Below, one piece after another: positions 44,796-53,957 of a stretch of DNA of 64,000 nt. Source of the DNA: Opacimonas sp014872805. GTDB taxonomy: Bacteria; Pseudomonadota; Gammaproteobacteria; Enterobacterales; Alteromonadaceae. Position 1 is the first letter of the stretch. Every line of letters begins with the position of its first letter. A model generated the notes under the pieces. That model was not told the origin of the DNA, did no database searches, and saw only the letters and a program-made list of their open reading frames with translations. Location: NCBI GenBank assembly GCA_014872805.1, contig WKFN01000016.1, positions 310,001 to 374,000 of the forward strand, given 5' to 3'. A program made the position numbers and the translations under genes.

Positions 44796-45926
44796 ATGAG
44801 ATACACAACATTTAATCAAGAAAATAACGATTTTATGACCGAGCCCATGTTTTTTGGTAATCCAGTCAACGTGGCGCGTTATGATCAACAAAAACACGCA
44901 ATCTTTGAAAAGCTGATCGAAAAGCAGATCTCGTTTTTCTGGCGACCAGAAGAAGTTGATGTCAGCAAAGACAGAGCGGATTTCCAAGCGCTGAGTGAAG
45001 CTGAAAAGCATATCTTCATCTCGAACCTAAAGTACCAAACACTATTAGATTCGGTACAAGGTCGCAGCCCAAACATTGCGTTCTTACCGATTATTTCTAT
45101 TCCAGAATTGGAAACCTGGGTCGAAACCTGGTCGTTCTTTGAGACCATTCATTCGCGCTCATACACCCACATTTTGCGTAATTTGTTTACTGATCCATCT
45201 TCTGTGTTCGGCGACATCGTGGATAATGAACAAATCAAACAGCGTGCGACGGACATTTCAAAATATTATGATGACTTGATTTTTGCCACACAAGTTTGGC
45301 AAACGCACGGTGAAGGTACACATAATATCAATGGTGAGTCAATTACCATCAACATGCGTGAACTAAAGAAAAAACTTTATTTGTGCATGAACTCGGTGAA
45401 TGCCTTAGAAGCGATTCGTTTTTATGTGTCCTTTGCTTGTACATTTGCGTTCGCAGAACGAGAGCTCATGGAAGGTAACTCCAAAATCATTCGCCTAATT
45501 GCGCGCGATGAGAACTTACATCTTACCTCTACTCAGCACATTTTGAACTTATGGGCCAAAGGTAAAGACGATCCAGAAATGGCTGAAATTGCCAAAGAAT
45601 GTGAAGCAGAAGCTCGCGCAATATTTTTAAAAGCGGTTGAGCAAGAAAAGCAATGGGCAGCCTATCTGTTCGCGAACGGCTCGATGATTGGCTTAAACGA
45701 AGAGATTTTATGCCAATACGTAGAATATATTGCGAATCAGCGTATGGCTGCGATTGGTCTAGGCCAGCCTTTCAACATCAGCTCTAATCCTTTGCCTTGG
45801 ATGAACAACTATCTACATTCCGATAATGTTCAGGTTGCTCCACAAGAAGCCGAAATCAGCTCTTATCTGGTTGGTCAAATCGACTCAGAAGTATCGGCAG
45901 AAGATTTCGACGAGTTTGAACTCTAA
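44796..45926 (+). CDS. nrdB: ribonucleoside-diphosphate reductase class Ia, beta subunit
   Basis: A 376-residue NrdB, the same length as E. coli. The iron ligands are visible in ETIHSRSYTHI and ARDENLHL, and the C-terminal tail SYLVGQIDSEV that docks onto NrdA is intact. It holds the diiron-tyrosyl radical. It starts 50 nt after nrdA and is followed by yfaE after 6 nt. Confidence 0.97.
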   Translation: MRYTTFNQENNDFMTEPMFFGNPVNVARYDQQKHAIFEKLIEKQISFFWRPEEVDVSKDRADFQALSEAEKHIFISNLKYQTLLDSVQGRSPNIAFLPIISIPELETWVETWSFFETIHSRSYTHILRNLFTDPSSVFGDIVDNEQIKQRATDISKYYDDLIFATQVWQTHGEGTHNINGESITINMRELKKKLYLCMNSVNALEAIRFYVSFACTFAFAERELMEGNSKIIRLIARDENLHLTSTQHILNLWAKGKDDPEMAEIAKECEAEARAIFLKAVEQEKQWAAYLFANGSMIGLNEEILCQYVEYIANQRMAAIGLGQPFNISSNPLPWMNNYLHSDNVQVAPQEAEISSYLVGQIDSEVSAEDFDEFEL

Positions 45927-45932
45927 TTCTTT

Positions 45933-46196
45933 ATGAGTAATTCGACAAAAGGTTGTGTTGTGACATTGCGTGACGGCACAACCTTTTCTACTTCTAAAGA
46001 CACATTACTAGACGATCTTGAAGCGCATAACATCGCGATCGAATATCATTGTCGAGAAGGTTTTTGTGGAGCCTGTCGTTGTAAGATCATTTCTGGAGAG
46101 GTCGACTACACAACTGACCCCCTTGCTTTTATTGATGATGACGAGATTTTAACTTGTTGTACTGTGGCTCTGTCAGATTTGACGCTTGATATTTAG
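45933..46196 (+). CDS. yfaE: 2Fe-2S ferredoxin for NrdB cofactor maintenance
   Basis: An 87-residue plant-type ferredoxin. Cysteines C40, C45, C48 and C75 (or C76) give the C-x4-C-x2-C...C pattern. E. coli YfaE supplies electrons to rebuild the diferric-tyrosyl radical of NrdB, and the gene order nrdA-nrdB-yfaE is the same. It is followed by a 60-nt gap to the convergent small ORF. Confidence 0.94.
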   Translation: MSNSTKGCVVTLRDGTTFSTSKDTLLDDLEAHNIAIEYHCREGFCGACRCKIISGEVDYTTDPLAFIDDDEILTCCTVALSDLTLDI

Positions 46197-46259
46197 CTTC
46201 AATATTTCTAACTTCTCGTTGTACTCTACAATACACATCTATCGGCGCAACTATATAAG

Positions 46260-46556
46260 TTACTGACTATCTTTTAGCCCATCGCCTAACGCACCTGGTG
46301 TAACGGCTGCCCCCGCAATTTGCAGCACTCTGCCGATCCCAAAGGTAATTGGAGTTGGGATCACACCAATAATCGTGGCAAATGCACCCAACCCAGCACC
46401 TATATTCATCGCTATAGTATTTGAAATAGGATCATTGCCTGTAGACCCTCTAGCATTTCTCCCTCTTGTTCCAGGATTTGAACTACCAACAACAGGTATC
46501 AAAGTCTCCATAAATGCTACTGGAAAACGCATCAATGTAAGAAAAAAATAGCTCAC
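46260..46556 (-). CDS. small glycine-rich hydrophobic protein of unknown function
   Basis: A 98-residue frame starting with GTG that overlaps the stop of the VWA gene by 4 bases (GTGA), which suggests real translation. The first half is partly hydrophobic with a basic, polar SSNPGTRGRNARGSTGND stretch. The second half is Gly/Ala/Ile-rich (GAGLGAFATIIGVIP, GIGRVLQIAGAAVTPGAL) and could insert into membranes. I do not recognise it. Several rare AGA and GGG codons set it apart from its neighbours. It could also be a chance frame. Confidence 0.4.
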   Translation of the reverse strand: MSYFFLTLMRFPVAFMETLIPVVGSSNPGTRGRNARGSTGNDPISNTIAMNIGAGLGAFATIIGVIPTPITFGIGRVLQIAGAAVTPGALGDGLKDSQ

Positions 46557-47728
46557 TTTTGTAACAGCTTTGCAATCCCCTGCCCCAGACCGTCCAGCGT
46601 TAACGGATACATTTGGTCATCAATAATATCGCGAATAATATGTATGGAATGATGATATTCCCAATACGTGTGAGGTTGTGGATTTAACCAAATGCTATGG
46701 GTAAAGTGATTTAATAACAATCGTAACCAAAATTCCCCGGTTTGCTCATTCCAATGCTCAACACTGCCACCAGGATAAGTAATTTCATAAGGTCCCATGG
46801 TCGCATCACCAACGAAAATACATTTGTAATCCTTACCATACGTTCGCATAATTTCATATATTGATAAGACATTATGCCGCCGAGAGTTGTCTTCCCATAC
46901 TCCTTCATAGACGCAATTGTGAAAATAAAAATATCGCAGATGTTTGAACTCTGCATGAACCGCTGAAAACAGTTCTTCAATCTGCTGGATATGCATGTCC
47001 ATCGAACCACCCACATCAAAGAACATAATGACTTTTACCGCATTATGTCGTTCAGGGCGCATCTTCAAGTCCAATAGACCTGCGTTTTTTGCTGTCGCGC
47101 CAATCGTATCATCAATATCGAGTTCTTCGGCAGCGCCTGTTCGTGCAAACCGGCGCAACTTACGCAACGCCACTTGCATATTCCGAGATGAAAGACGTTC
47201 ATCATTGGAGAGGTTCTTGAATTCTCGTTTATCCCACACTTTTACTGCTGAGAAATTTCGATTTTTATCTTGTCCGATTCGGATCCCTTCTGGATTATCT
47301 CCATACGCACCGAACGGAGAGGTCCCTCCCGTACCTATCCATTTATTGCCACCTTGATGACGTTTTTGTTGCTCAGCAAGGCGCTCTTTAAGGGTTTGCA
47401 TCAACTTATCTAAACCGCCTAGCTTTTCGATTTTGTCTCGTTCTTCTTGTGATAAACACTTTTCAATCTCTTTGCGCAGCCAGTCAGCAGGCAATTCATT
47501 ACTAAAGAGTTCGAGCTGATTGACTCCCTCAAAATAATGTGCAAAAGCTCGATCAAACTTGTCAAAATGCGCTTCGTCCTTAACCAAAATCAAACGCGAA
47601 ACCTGATAAAAAGCTTCCCAATCAGCATAGACAACCTCCTTGTCGAGCGCATCCAGCAAATCCAAATGCTCTCGCAGTGACACCGGTACTTGATATTGTT
47701 TTAAGGTGAGAAAAAACTCAATCAACAT
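46553..47728 (-). CDS. VWA-domain protein, CoxE-like
   Basis: A 391-residue protein. The C-terminal half is a von Willebrand A domain whose metal site reads FFDVGGSMDMH (D-x-G-x-S in place of the usual D-x-S-x-S), with FVGDATMGPYE further on. The N-terminal half is helical and charged (KEIEKCLSQEERDKIEKL). CoxE-type proteins work with MoxR AAA ATPases in cofactor insertion or complex assembly. Here the MoxR gene lies 15 nt upstream. The client is unknown. No membrane segment is seen, so it should be cytoplasmic. Confidence 0.85.
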   Translation of the reverse strand: MLIEFFLTLKQYQVPVSLREHLDLLDALDKEVVYADWEAFYQVSRLILVKDEAHFDKFDRAFAHYFEGVNQLELFSNELPADWLRKEIEKCLSQEERDKIEKLGGLDKLMQTLKERLAEQQKRHQGGNKWIGTGGTSPFGAYGDNPEGIRIGQDKNRNFSAVKVWDKREFKNLSNDERLSSRNMQVALRKLRRFARTGAAEELDIDDTIGATAKNAGLLDLKMRPERHNAVKVIMFFDVGGSMDMHIQQIEELFSAVHAEFKHLRYFYFHNCVYEGVWEDNSRRHNVLSIYEIMRTYGKDYKCIFVGDATMGPYEITYPGGSVEHWNEQTGEFWLRLLLNHFTHSIWLNPQPHTYWEYHHSIHIIRDIIDDQMYPLTLDGLGQGIAKLLQK

Positions 47729-47742
47729 GCCGAAAACTCCAC

Positions 47743-48579
47743 TTAGCGACGGGCCATAAATAAGAGCTTTTCAAACAGATGCATGTCCTGTTCGTTTTTG
47801 AGTAACGCCCCATATAATGGGGGCATTGCATTTGCGTTATCTTTGTTTTGTAAAACCTCCAAAGGAATATCTTCTGCCACGAGAAGTTTGAGCCAATCAA
47901 TCAGCTCTGAGGTGGAGGGTTTTTTCTTGATGCCGGGTACGTCTCGAATCGCAAAAAAACGTTCCAAGGCAATTTCTAACAAGCGTGGTTTGAGATTAGG
48001 AAAATGCACATCGACAATGCGTTTAAGCTCAGCTGCGGTCGGAAATGTGATGAAATGAAAAAAGCAGCGCCTCAAAAATGCATCGGGCAGCTCTTTTTCG
48101 TTATTAGAGGTAATAATAACTATCGGACGGTGCTCCGCACTCACCCATTCTTGTGTCTCAGGCACATAAAAAGACATTTTGTCCAGCTCTAACAACAAGT
48201 CATTGGGAAACTCGATATCCGCTTTATCTATCTCATCAATCAATAAAATACTGCGCTTGCTACTTGTGAATGCACGCCACAATGGGCCTTTTTTGATGTA
48301 ATTAGCAATATCATGCACTTTGTCATCACCGAGCTGTGAATCGCGTAAGCGAGAAACCGCATCGTATTCATATAAGCCTTGTACAGCCTTAGTCGTAGAT
48401 TTGATATGCCATTGAAACAACTGTGCATCCATCGCTTGTGCTAATTGTTCCGCGAGCATGGTTTTCCCCGTTCCCGGTTCGCCTTTAACTAATAACGGCT
48501 TTTCCAAGAGCATGGCAGCGTTAACCGCAAGTTGTAATTCGTCACTCGCAATATAATTATCGGTTCCAGTAAACTTCAT
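47743..48579 (-). CDS. MoxR-family AAA+ ATPase
   Basis: A 278-residue AAA+ ATPase. The Walker A motif GEPGTGKT lies at about residues 37-44, Walker B LLIDEIDKAD near 112, and sensor 1 IITSNNEKELPDAFLRRC, a typical MoxR/CoxD stretch, around 155. It presumably forms a hexamer that remodels a client together with the VWA protein encoded next. Similar pairs occur widely in proteobacteria without known substrate. It is divergent from cysK. Confidence 0.88.
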   Translation of the reverse strand: MKFTGTDNYIASDELQLAVNAAMLLEKPLLVKGEPGTGKTMLAEQLAQAMDAQLFQWHIKSTTKAVQGLYEYDAVSRLRDSQLGDDKVHDIANYIKKGPLWRAFTSSKRSILLIDEIDKADIEFPNDLLLELDKMSFYVPETQEWVSAEHRPIVIITSNNEKELPDAFLRRCFFHFITFPTAAELKRIVDVHFPNLKPRLLEIALERFFAIRDVPGIKKKPSTSELIDWLKLLVAEDIPLEVLQNKDNANAMPPLYGALLKNEQDMHLFEKLLFMARR

Positions 48580-48667
48580 ATCCGCCTCAAGATTGTAATT
48601 TTATTGTTAATGCGTCTATCTTATAACGAAAGAGTACTTTAAAAAAACAACGCTGTGATAAATTATA

Positions 48668-48692
48668 TAGGTATAACTGAATAATATACCTA
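48668..48692. promoter_or_regulatory. operator-like perfect inverted repeat before cysK
   Basis: TAGGTATA (48668-48675) and TATACCTA (48685-48692) form a perfect 8-bp inverted repeat with a 9-nt spacer. It lies 49 nt upstream of the cysK ATG in the region shared with the divergent MoxR gene. I do not recognise the motif as CysB, Fur or IscR type. Confidence 0.55.
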
Positions 48693-48740
48693 AATAGCCA
48701 ATGAGCATTTAGGCCGACACAAACCACAAAAGGAATCATT

Positions 48741-49706
48741 ATGCGCGTATTTGACGATAACGCTTTGGCCATTGGTAACACTCCACTTGTAAAACTAAAC
48801 CGCGTAACCAGCGGTAACGTTTATGCAAAAATCGAATCACGAAACCCTTCTTTCTCTGTCAAATGTCGTATTGGCGCAAATATGATTTGGGATGCAGAGA
48901 AACGTGGCGTGTTAACTGAAGGAAAAGAGCTGGTTGAGCCAACTTCAGGTAACACAGGTATTGCTTTAGCGTTTGTTGCAGCAGCTAAGGGTTACCCTCT
49001 TACCTTAACGATGCCTAGCTCTATGTCTTTAGAGCGTCGTAAACTACTCAAATCACTTGGCGCGAAGCTCGTATTAACTGAACCAGCTAAAGGCATGAAA
49101 GGTGCCGTTGCTGCTGCTCAAGAAATTGTTGCAACGGATCCAGAAAAATTTGTGTTATTGCAACAGTTCGATAATCCAGCAAACCCTGAAATTCACTTGA
49201 AGACTACAGGGCCTGAGATCTGGAATGACACAGACGGTACTATTGATGCATTTGTTGCTGGTGTGGGGACTGGCGGTACGATAACTGGTGTTTCTCGCTA
49301 TATCAAAGAAGTGCAAGGTAAAGCGATTACCACCGTTGCCGTAGAACCAACTGACTCACCAGTGATTACTCAAGCCAAAGCGGGTGAAGAGCTTACTCCA
49401 GGCCCACACAAAATCCAAGGTATTGGTGCAGGCTTTATTCCTGGAAACCTAGATTTGGATTTAGTCGATGAAGTAGAGCAAGTTTCAAACGAAGAATGTA
49501 TGGAAATGGCCAAGCGCCTAATGAAAGAAGAAGGTATTCTAGCGGGTATTTCTTCTGGAGCAGCTGCTGTGGCAGCCAAGCGTTATGCAGAACGACCAGA
49601 AAATAAAGACAAAGTTGTTGTTGTTATTTTGGCTTCTGGTACCGAGCGTTATTTATCTAGCCCAATGTTTGCGGGCGAATTTAGTGACTTAGAAGAAGTT
49701 CAGTAA
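48741..49706 (+). CDS. cysK: cysteine synthase A (O-acetylserine sulfhydrylase)
   Basis: A 321-residue PLP enzyme. The Schiff-base lysine is K41 in NPSFSVKCRIG, the substrate loop is PTSGNTG, and the phosphate-binding loop is GVGTGGT. The end is the CysK-type ERYLSSPMFAGEF. It forms cysteine from O-acetylserine and sulfide. A strong terminator follows the gene at 49729. A perfect inverted repeat lies upstream. Confidence 0.96.
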   Translation: MRVFDDNALAIGNTPLVKLNRVTSGNVYAKIESRNPSFSVKCRIGANMIWDAEKRGVLTEGKELVEPTSGNTGIALAFVAAAKGYPLTLTMPSSMSLERRKLLKSLGAKLVLTEPAKGMKGAVAAAQEIVATDPEKFVLLQQFDNPANPEIHLKTTGPEIWNDTDGTIDAFVAGVGTGGTITGVSRYIKEVQGKAITTVAVEPTDSPVITQAKAGEELTPGPHKIQGIGAGFIPGNLDLDLVDEVEQVSNEECMEMAKRLMKEEGILAGISSGAAAVAAKRYAERPENKDKVVVVILASGTERYLSSPMFAGEFSDLEEVQ

Positions 49707-49728
49707 TTTCGATCTCACTCGATAAATA

Positions 49729-49754
49729 AGGGGAGTATTTACTCCCCTTTTTTA
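49729..49754 (+). terminator. rho-independent terminator after cysK
   Basis: A perfect 10-bp stem, AAGGGGAGTA with TACTCCCCTT, a 2-nt loop and TTTTTT, 22 nt after the cysK stop. Confidence 0.92.
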
Positions 49755-49963
49755 TGTATAAAACAATGATGAAGTTCATTACATTACGGACTGCCTATGT
49801 AGTATTGATGTTGGCTGTTGGTTGCGGTAACAACGAAGGCGGTAGCTTTAAATCATCTATTGAACATTCTGAGGAAATAGTGATTGTATGGACTAGCAAA
49901 TCGCAGCGATACAAAAAGCAGATTTTTAACTTCGTTGCACAAATGCATCAAATGCCTGTTTAG
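49754..49963 (+). CDS. possible small lipoprotein ORF
   Basis: A 69-codon frame that begins right after the cysK terminator and overlaps the 3' end of the convergent enoyl-CoA hydratase gene by 38 bases. Residues 6-24 resemble a lipoprotein signal ending in LAVGC, followed by a polar GNNEGG linker. No good ribosome-binding site or promoter is seen, and no family is recognised. It may be a gene remnant or a chance frame. Confidence 0.25.
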   Translation: MYKTMMKFITLRTAYVVLMLAVGCGNNEGGSFKSSIEHSEEIVIVWTSKSQRYKKQIFNFVAQMHQMPV

Positions 49964-50672
49964 CCTCTTCGGACTGCATTGCCGCAATAAAAATTTTGAG
50001 CTCAGCGTACATATGATCTTTCACCGCAATGCTATTCGCTTTCATTAATTGCTTAGATTGTCTGAGTGCCGCTTGTGGCAGGACTGCGAGTTTTTGCGCC
50101 GTTTGCATGACTTTTGCTTTGAGCGCTTCTGTTTCTAGTACTTCGTTTACCATGCCCATGTCTTTCGCGGATTCAGCAGTGACAGATTCACCTAACAACA
50201 ACCACTCAGATGCTTTTACGTGTCCCATCAAGCGTGGCATGATGTAGCTTGATGCGTATTCCGGTACCAAACCTAAATTGATAAAGGGGGTTTTCAAGAT
50301 AGTATTACGCGAACAGTAAACAAAATCACAATGGAGCAATAACGTTGCCCCGATTCCAATCGCAAGGCCCTCTACTTGCGCAATAATTGGTAATTCGCAT
50401 TCCATCAACGCACGCATGAACTGCTCGGTTTCATTGACATCGGCATCGGTTTGCTGAGTCGCAGATATAAAATCATACATATCATTGCCCGCAGTGAATA
50501 CACCATCAGTCCCCTTGATAATAATGACCCTAGCGTCCTCATCGTGTCCGGCGTAATTGATGGCATTGGCCAGACTCAAATACATGTCTCTGGTGAGTGC
50601 GTTTTTTTTGTCTGGGCGATTGATAGTAAGCGTTAAAATATGCTCGTGTTGTTCAATAGCGATTCGTTGCAT
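49926..50672 (-). CDS. enoyl-CoA hydratase/isomerase family protein
   Basis: A 248-residue crotonase-fold protein. The oxyanion-hole stretches FTAGNDMYDF (about residues 60-69) and GLAIGIGATLLLHCDF (about 101-116) are present. The catalytic glutamates of classical enoyl-CoA hydratase are not both evident, since LVPEYASSYIMPRLMG carries a single candidate, so an isomerase or other crotonase activity is equally possible. It stands alone; no other fatty-acid gene adjoins. Confidence 0.85.
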   Translation of the reverse strand: MQRIAIEQHEHILTLTINRPDKKNALTRDMYLSLANAINYAGHDEDARVIIIKGTDGVFTAGNDMYDFISATQQTDADVNETEQFMRALMECELPIIAQVEGLAIGIGATLLLHCDFVYCSRNTILKTPFINLGLVPEYASSYIMPRLMGHVKASEWLLLGESVTAESAKDMGMVNEVLETEALKAKVMQTAQKLAVLPQAALRQSKQLMKANSIAVKDHMYAELKIFIAAMQSEEAKQAFDAFVQRS

Positions 50673-50752
50673 GAAGGGATCCTGATTTTTATTATTTGTC
50701 GCATGTAATTAGAATGCGTATCATATACCAAAAACATCAATATGTTATCTAA

Positions 50753-51361
50753 ATGTTAAAGCACCTACCAATTGATCGTCAACACCTACTGAGCTCCCTT
50801 TTGCTTATAGTTGCTGCTTTTATATGTTCTGTACCATTTGCTTACAATATTGATACGTTCAATTTTCAACATGATGCCGTGAATCAAGGTCAGTGGTATC
50901 GGTTATTGACACATGCCTTTTGGCATACCAATACCAATCACTTTTTACTCAATAGCGCAGGAGTATTGTTGTTGTGGGCGTTGCACGGTGAGTACTACAA
51001 CCAACGCAATGTATTAGGTGTGATCGGTTTTGGCATACTGCTGAGCGGCATCTTGGTATGGTGCTTTAGCCCAGATATAGACCAATACGTCGGTTTATCT
51101 GCCGCTCTGCACGGATTATTTGTCTGGGGGGCGTGTCATGATATTTGCAAACACCGTCGTTCGGGCTGGCTACTTCTCATCGGTCTTTGTATCAAATTGA
51201 TACAAGAACAGTTGTTTGAAGACCCGACTACTGCAGAACTCATCAATGCGTCTGTCGCAACAATGGCTCATGTGTATGGTGCGTTTGCTGGCGGATGTTA
51301 TTTCGTACTAGAAAAAATCTGGTCGCGACACGTTCATCGTGACCAGATTTCAAAACCGTAA
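50753..51361 (+). CDS. rrtA: rhombosortase
   Basis: A 202-residue rhomboid-type membrane protease with about six helices. The nucleophile is S116 in YVGLSAALHGLF and the partner histidine H173 in ATMAHVYGAFAGG; HTNTNHFLLN supplies the rhomboid H-x3-N-type motif. Rhombosortases trim GlyGly-CTERM tails of proteins secreted by the type II system. None of the proteins in this window has such a tail, so substrates are encoded elsewhere. Its 3' end contains the terminator of the convergent gene. Confidence 0.87.
   Translation: MLKHLPIDRQHLLSSLLLIVAAFICSVPFAYNIDTFNFQHDAVNQGQWYRLLTHAFWHTNTNHFLLNSAGVLLLWALHGEYYNQRNVLGVIGFGILLSGILVWCFSPDIDQYVGLSAALHGLFVWGACHDICKHRRSGWLLLIGLCIKLIQEQLFEDPTTAELINASVATMAHVYGAFAGGCYFVLEKIWSRHVHRDQISKP
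51309..51350 (-). terminator. terminator of the S9 peptidase gene inside rrtA
   Basis: AAATCTGGTC (51315-51324) and GACCAGATTT (51341-51350) form a perfect 10-bp stem. On the minus strand it is followed by a run of six T. It starts 12 nt after the peptidase stop and lies wholly within the last codons of rrtA on the other strand. Confidence 0.82.
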
Positions 51362-51362
51362 T

Positions 51363-53858
51363 TTATAAGTTTTGTTCGAACAATTTGAAGATGCGGCGAT
51401 ATTCATCTAACCACGAACTTGGCTGGACAAAGCCGTGTGGCTCAACTGGATAAATTGCCGTTTCGAAATCTACCTTTTCTAATTCAATCAAACGCTGAAC
51501 GAGCCTCACTACATCGACAAAAAACACGTTGTCATCGACCATTGGCGCATTAATTAACAAAGGCTTTTGCAAGCCTTCGGCAAAATAAATCGGTGAAGAA
51601 CGCTCATACGCTATAGGATCGATATCAGGATGGTTGAGGATATTCGACGTATACGGCGTATTGTAATGCGCCCAATCCGATACTGGACGTAACGCTGCCC
51701 CAGCTTGGAACAAATCAGGCGCAGTAAATAGTGCCATAAAGGTCATAAACCCACCGTAAGAACCGCCGTAGGTACCAATACGCTCACGATCCACGTTGAC
51801 ATTGGCAACTAGCCAATTCACTCCGTCACGAAGATCTTGTATTTCAGGTGTCCCCATTTGACGATAAATCGCCGTGCGCCAATCGCGTCCATACCCTTTG
51901 GAGGCTCTATAATCCATATCTAACACCACATAGCCTTGTTCAACGAGGAAGTTATGAAACATGTACTCTCGAAAATAGCCTGACCAACCCATATGCGAAT
52001 TCTGTAAATACCCTGCCCCGTGGTTAAAAATCACTGCGCGCTTAGGCTCTCCTGCCAAGGCATCATCTGCCACATACAAACGAGAATAAATCGGTCTATC
52101 GACGTGCGAGGAAGGCACCTCAATAATACTAGGAGCCATAAAGCCCAGCGCCAGGTATTCCTGTGAAATAGTATTCGTCACCGCTTGTGCGGCGGTTTTC
52201 TCATTCGCAGAAGTCACAAATAATTCAGGTGGTCGAGTCATCGACGAGTGCGTTAACAACAACTGCTCACCGGATGGACTTAGCGCATAATCTGTCATGC
52301 CATTCAGTTCAGTTAGTGCTGTGGAGGCGCCACCTGCTACTGGGACTTTGTAAATTTCATAGATCCCCGGGTGCTTTTTATTGGCCTTATAAAAAATATC
52401 CTGTCCATCTGGGCTCAATGTGATCTGATCGACTTCATATTGTCCCATAGTCAGCTGTCGTGCACCGCCATCAAGCGGCTTTACATACAAATGAGAGTAG
52501 CCATCTTCTTCAGAAAGATAGTACAAGGCCACCTCATCATGCAACCAACCAAAGCGATTAAAGGCATAATTAATCCAAGCCTCATCAGAAAGGCGATGCT
52601 GGGTAACGAGTTTTTTCTCGGCAAAATCCACCGTCACTATCCAGCGATCTTTATTATCCCAAGCTTCAAGCATAATCCCTACCTCATTGGCCGTAGAATG
52701 CCAATAAATCGGTGATTCACGCCAATACCAACTACTGAACAACGTAATATCTCGAGGTAAGCGATTTACTTCATAGGTCTCGTTATAGCGTGCCGCATTT
52801 TCGGTTTTCACCGAAGCCAGCACATCGTCGTTGTACCCTGGAAGTGTTTGATAACTCAAAGCATGACGCGAACCATCGGTTAGATTGAGCAAGTACAACT
52901 CATCATTTTGCGGTTTCGCATCCGCCACACGTTGACGCACCGGTTTTGATGCAATGCGTCCATCTTCTTGAATGTAGTGCGGCATGATATCAGTCTCTTC
53001 ACGCATGGATTGTTGTTCGCGTGTAGCTACAACCGCCCATTCACCATTGGGTGACACACTCACTGCGCTTAAGCGATGCCCGGGTGCAAAATAAAACTCA
53101 GGCGCATAGACTCTTGGTTGGGCGAATTGGATGCGTTTTTTGTAATTGGTTTGAGCTTGTCGCTCCTTGCGTTTATTCGCAATATAATCAATGAGTTTAA
53201 TCTGCTCTTGCGCAATATAATCTGGCGCAGTCTGAACCGCTTGAGGCGGATGCGCAAAATGCCAAGTGAACAGATGTACCTTTTGCAGTGTATCCGGATC
53301 CACCGCATACATCGCGTTATCTAATACAAAACTGATGCGGTTATCTTGCATGAAGCGGATCACACTCACACCGTCTTTGTAAGAGGTGAGTTGTTTCACC
53401 TGTCCCGTATGAGCATCATGAGCGAATACATAGCCACGATACAACCACGCCGTCCAACGCTTATCATAGCTAACAATGCGATCATTGATTTCAGCCAAAA
53501 AATGCTCTTCAAGTGGAAGTTGTGCGCCATTAACATTATCTGAAGATGCGCCATACCAGACATCTCGCACAGGAGAACCCTCTCGCTTGCGATTGTACAT
53601 GACATTATCTTCGAATGGATGCCAGCGCGCATTTTCAGGTTGGCGGCCCAACCAATCGGGATCTGACATGATTTTGTTTAGAGTGATACTTTGTGACGTC
53701 TTGCTCTGCGTTAACGGTAATTCTGTTTGCGCCACTGGCGAAGCAGACAATGCTGATGACAGCGATGGGCTAGAGTTTAGATCAGGTTCTGACGTTGCGG
53801 TACAAGCGGTAATCAAACACACACTTGAAACGATTAAAAGATGGGAAAATTGTTTCAT
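51363..53858 (-). CDS. S9-family prolyl oligopeptidase-like lipoprotein
   Basis: An 831-residue enzyme. The N-terminal signal ends in the lipobox LITAC, so the protein is probably lipid-anchored in the periplasm or outer membrane. A beta-propeller region (WD-like TLSPDGQDIFYK, YALSPSGEQLLL repeats) is followed by an alpha/beta hydrolase with the triad S (about 697, GTYGGSYGGF), D (about 774, VDDN) and H (about 808, EPHGF). It resembles dipeptidyl-peptidase IV-type enzymes. I chose ATG 53858 because it begins the signal peptide; the frame is open further upstream. Confidence 0.92.
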   Translation of the reverse strand: MKQFSHLLIVSSVCLITACTATSEPDLNSSPSLSSALSASPVAQTELPLTQSKTSQSITLNKIMSDPDWLGRQPENARWHPFEDNVMYNRKREGSPVRDVWYGASSDNVNGAQLPLEEHFLAEINDRIVSYDKRWTAWLYRGYVFAHDAHTGQVKQLTSYKDGVSVIRFMQDNRISFVLDNAMYAVDPDTLQKVHLFTWHFAHPPQAVQTAPDYIAQEQIKLIDYIANKRKERQAQTNYKKRIQFAQPRVYAPEFYFAPGHRLSAVSVSPNGEWAVVATREQQSMREETDIMPHYIQEDGRIASKPVRQRVADAKPQNDELYLLNLTDGSRHALSYQTLPGYNDDVLASVKTENAARYNETYEVNRLPRDITLFSSWYWRESPIYWHSTANEVGIMLEAWDNKDRWIVTVDFAEKKLVTQHRLSDEAWINYAFNRFGWLHDEVALYYLSEEDGYSHLYVKPLDGGARQLTMGQYEVDQITLSPDGQDIFYKANKKHPGIYEIYKVPVAGGASTALTELNGMTDYALSPSGEQLLLTHSSMTRPPELFVTSANEKTAAQAVTNTISQEYLALGFMAPSIIEVPSSHVDRPIYSRLYVADDALAGEPKRAVIFNHGAGYLQNSHMGWSGYFREYMFHNFLVEQGYVVLDMDYRASKGYGRDWRTAIYRQMGTPEIQDLRDGVNWLVANVNVDRERIGTYGGSYGGFMTFMALFTAPDLFQAGAALRPVSDWAHYNTPYTSNILNHPDIDPIAYERSSPIYFAEGLQKPLLINAPMVDDNVFFVDVVRLVQRLIELEKVDFETAIYPVEPHGFVQPSSWLDEYRRIFKLFEQNL

Positions 53859-53957
53859 TTTATGAACACTCTTTATTATTTTTGCGTATGATAATGGGTA
53901 TTTACTCAAACTATTCCATCACATTTACAATGTATTTACCACACAAAGGAAATCAAC

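Noticed and set aside
44742..45011. 89-codon minus-strand frame over the nrdA/nrdB junction
   Set aside because: It is antisense to the conserved nrdB start and resembles no protein.
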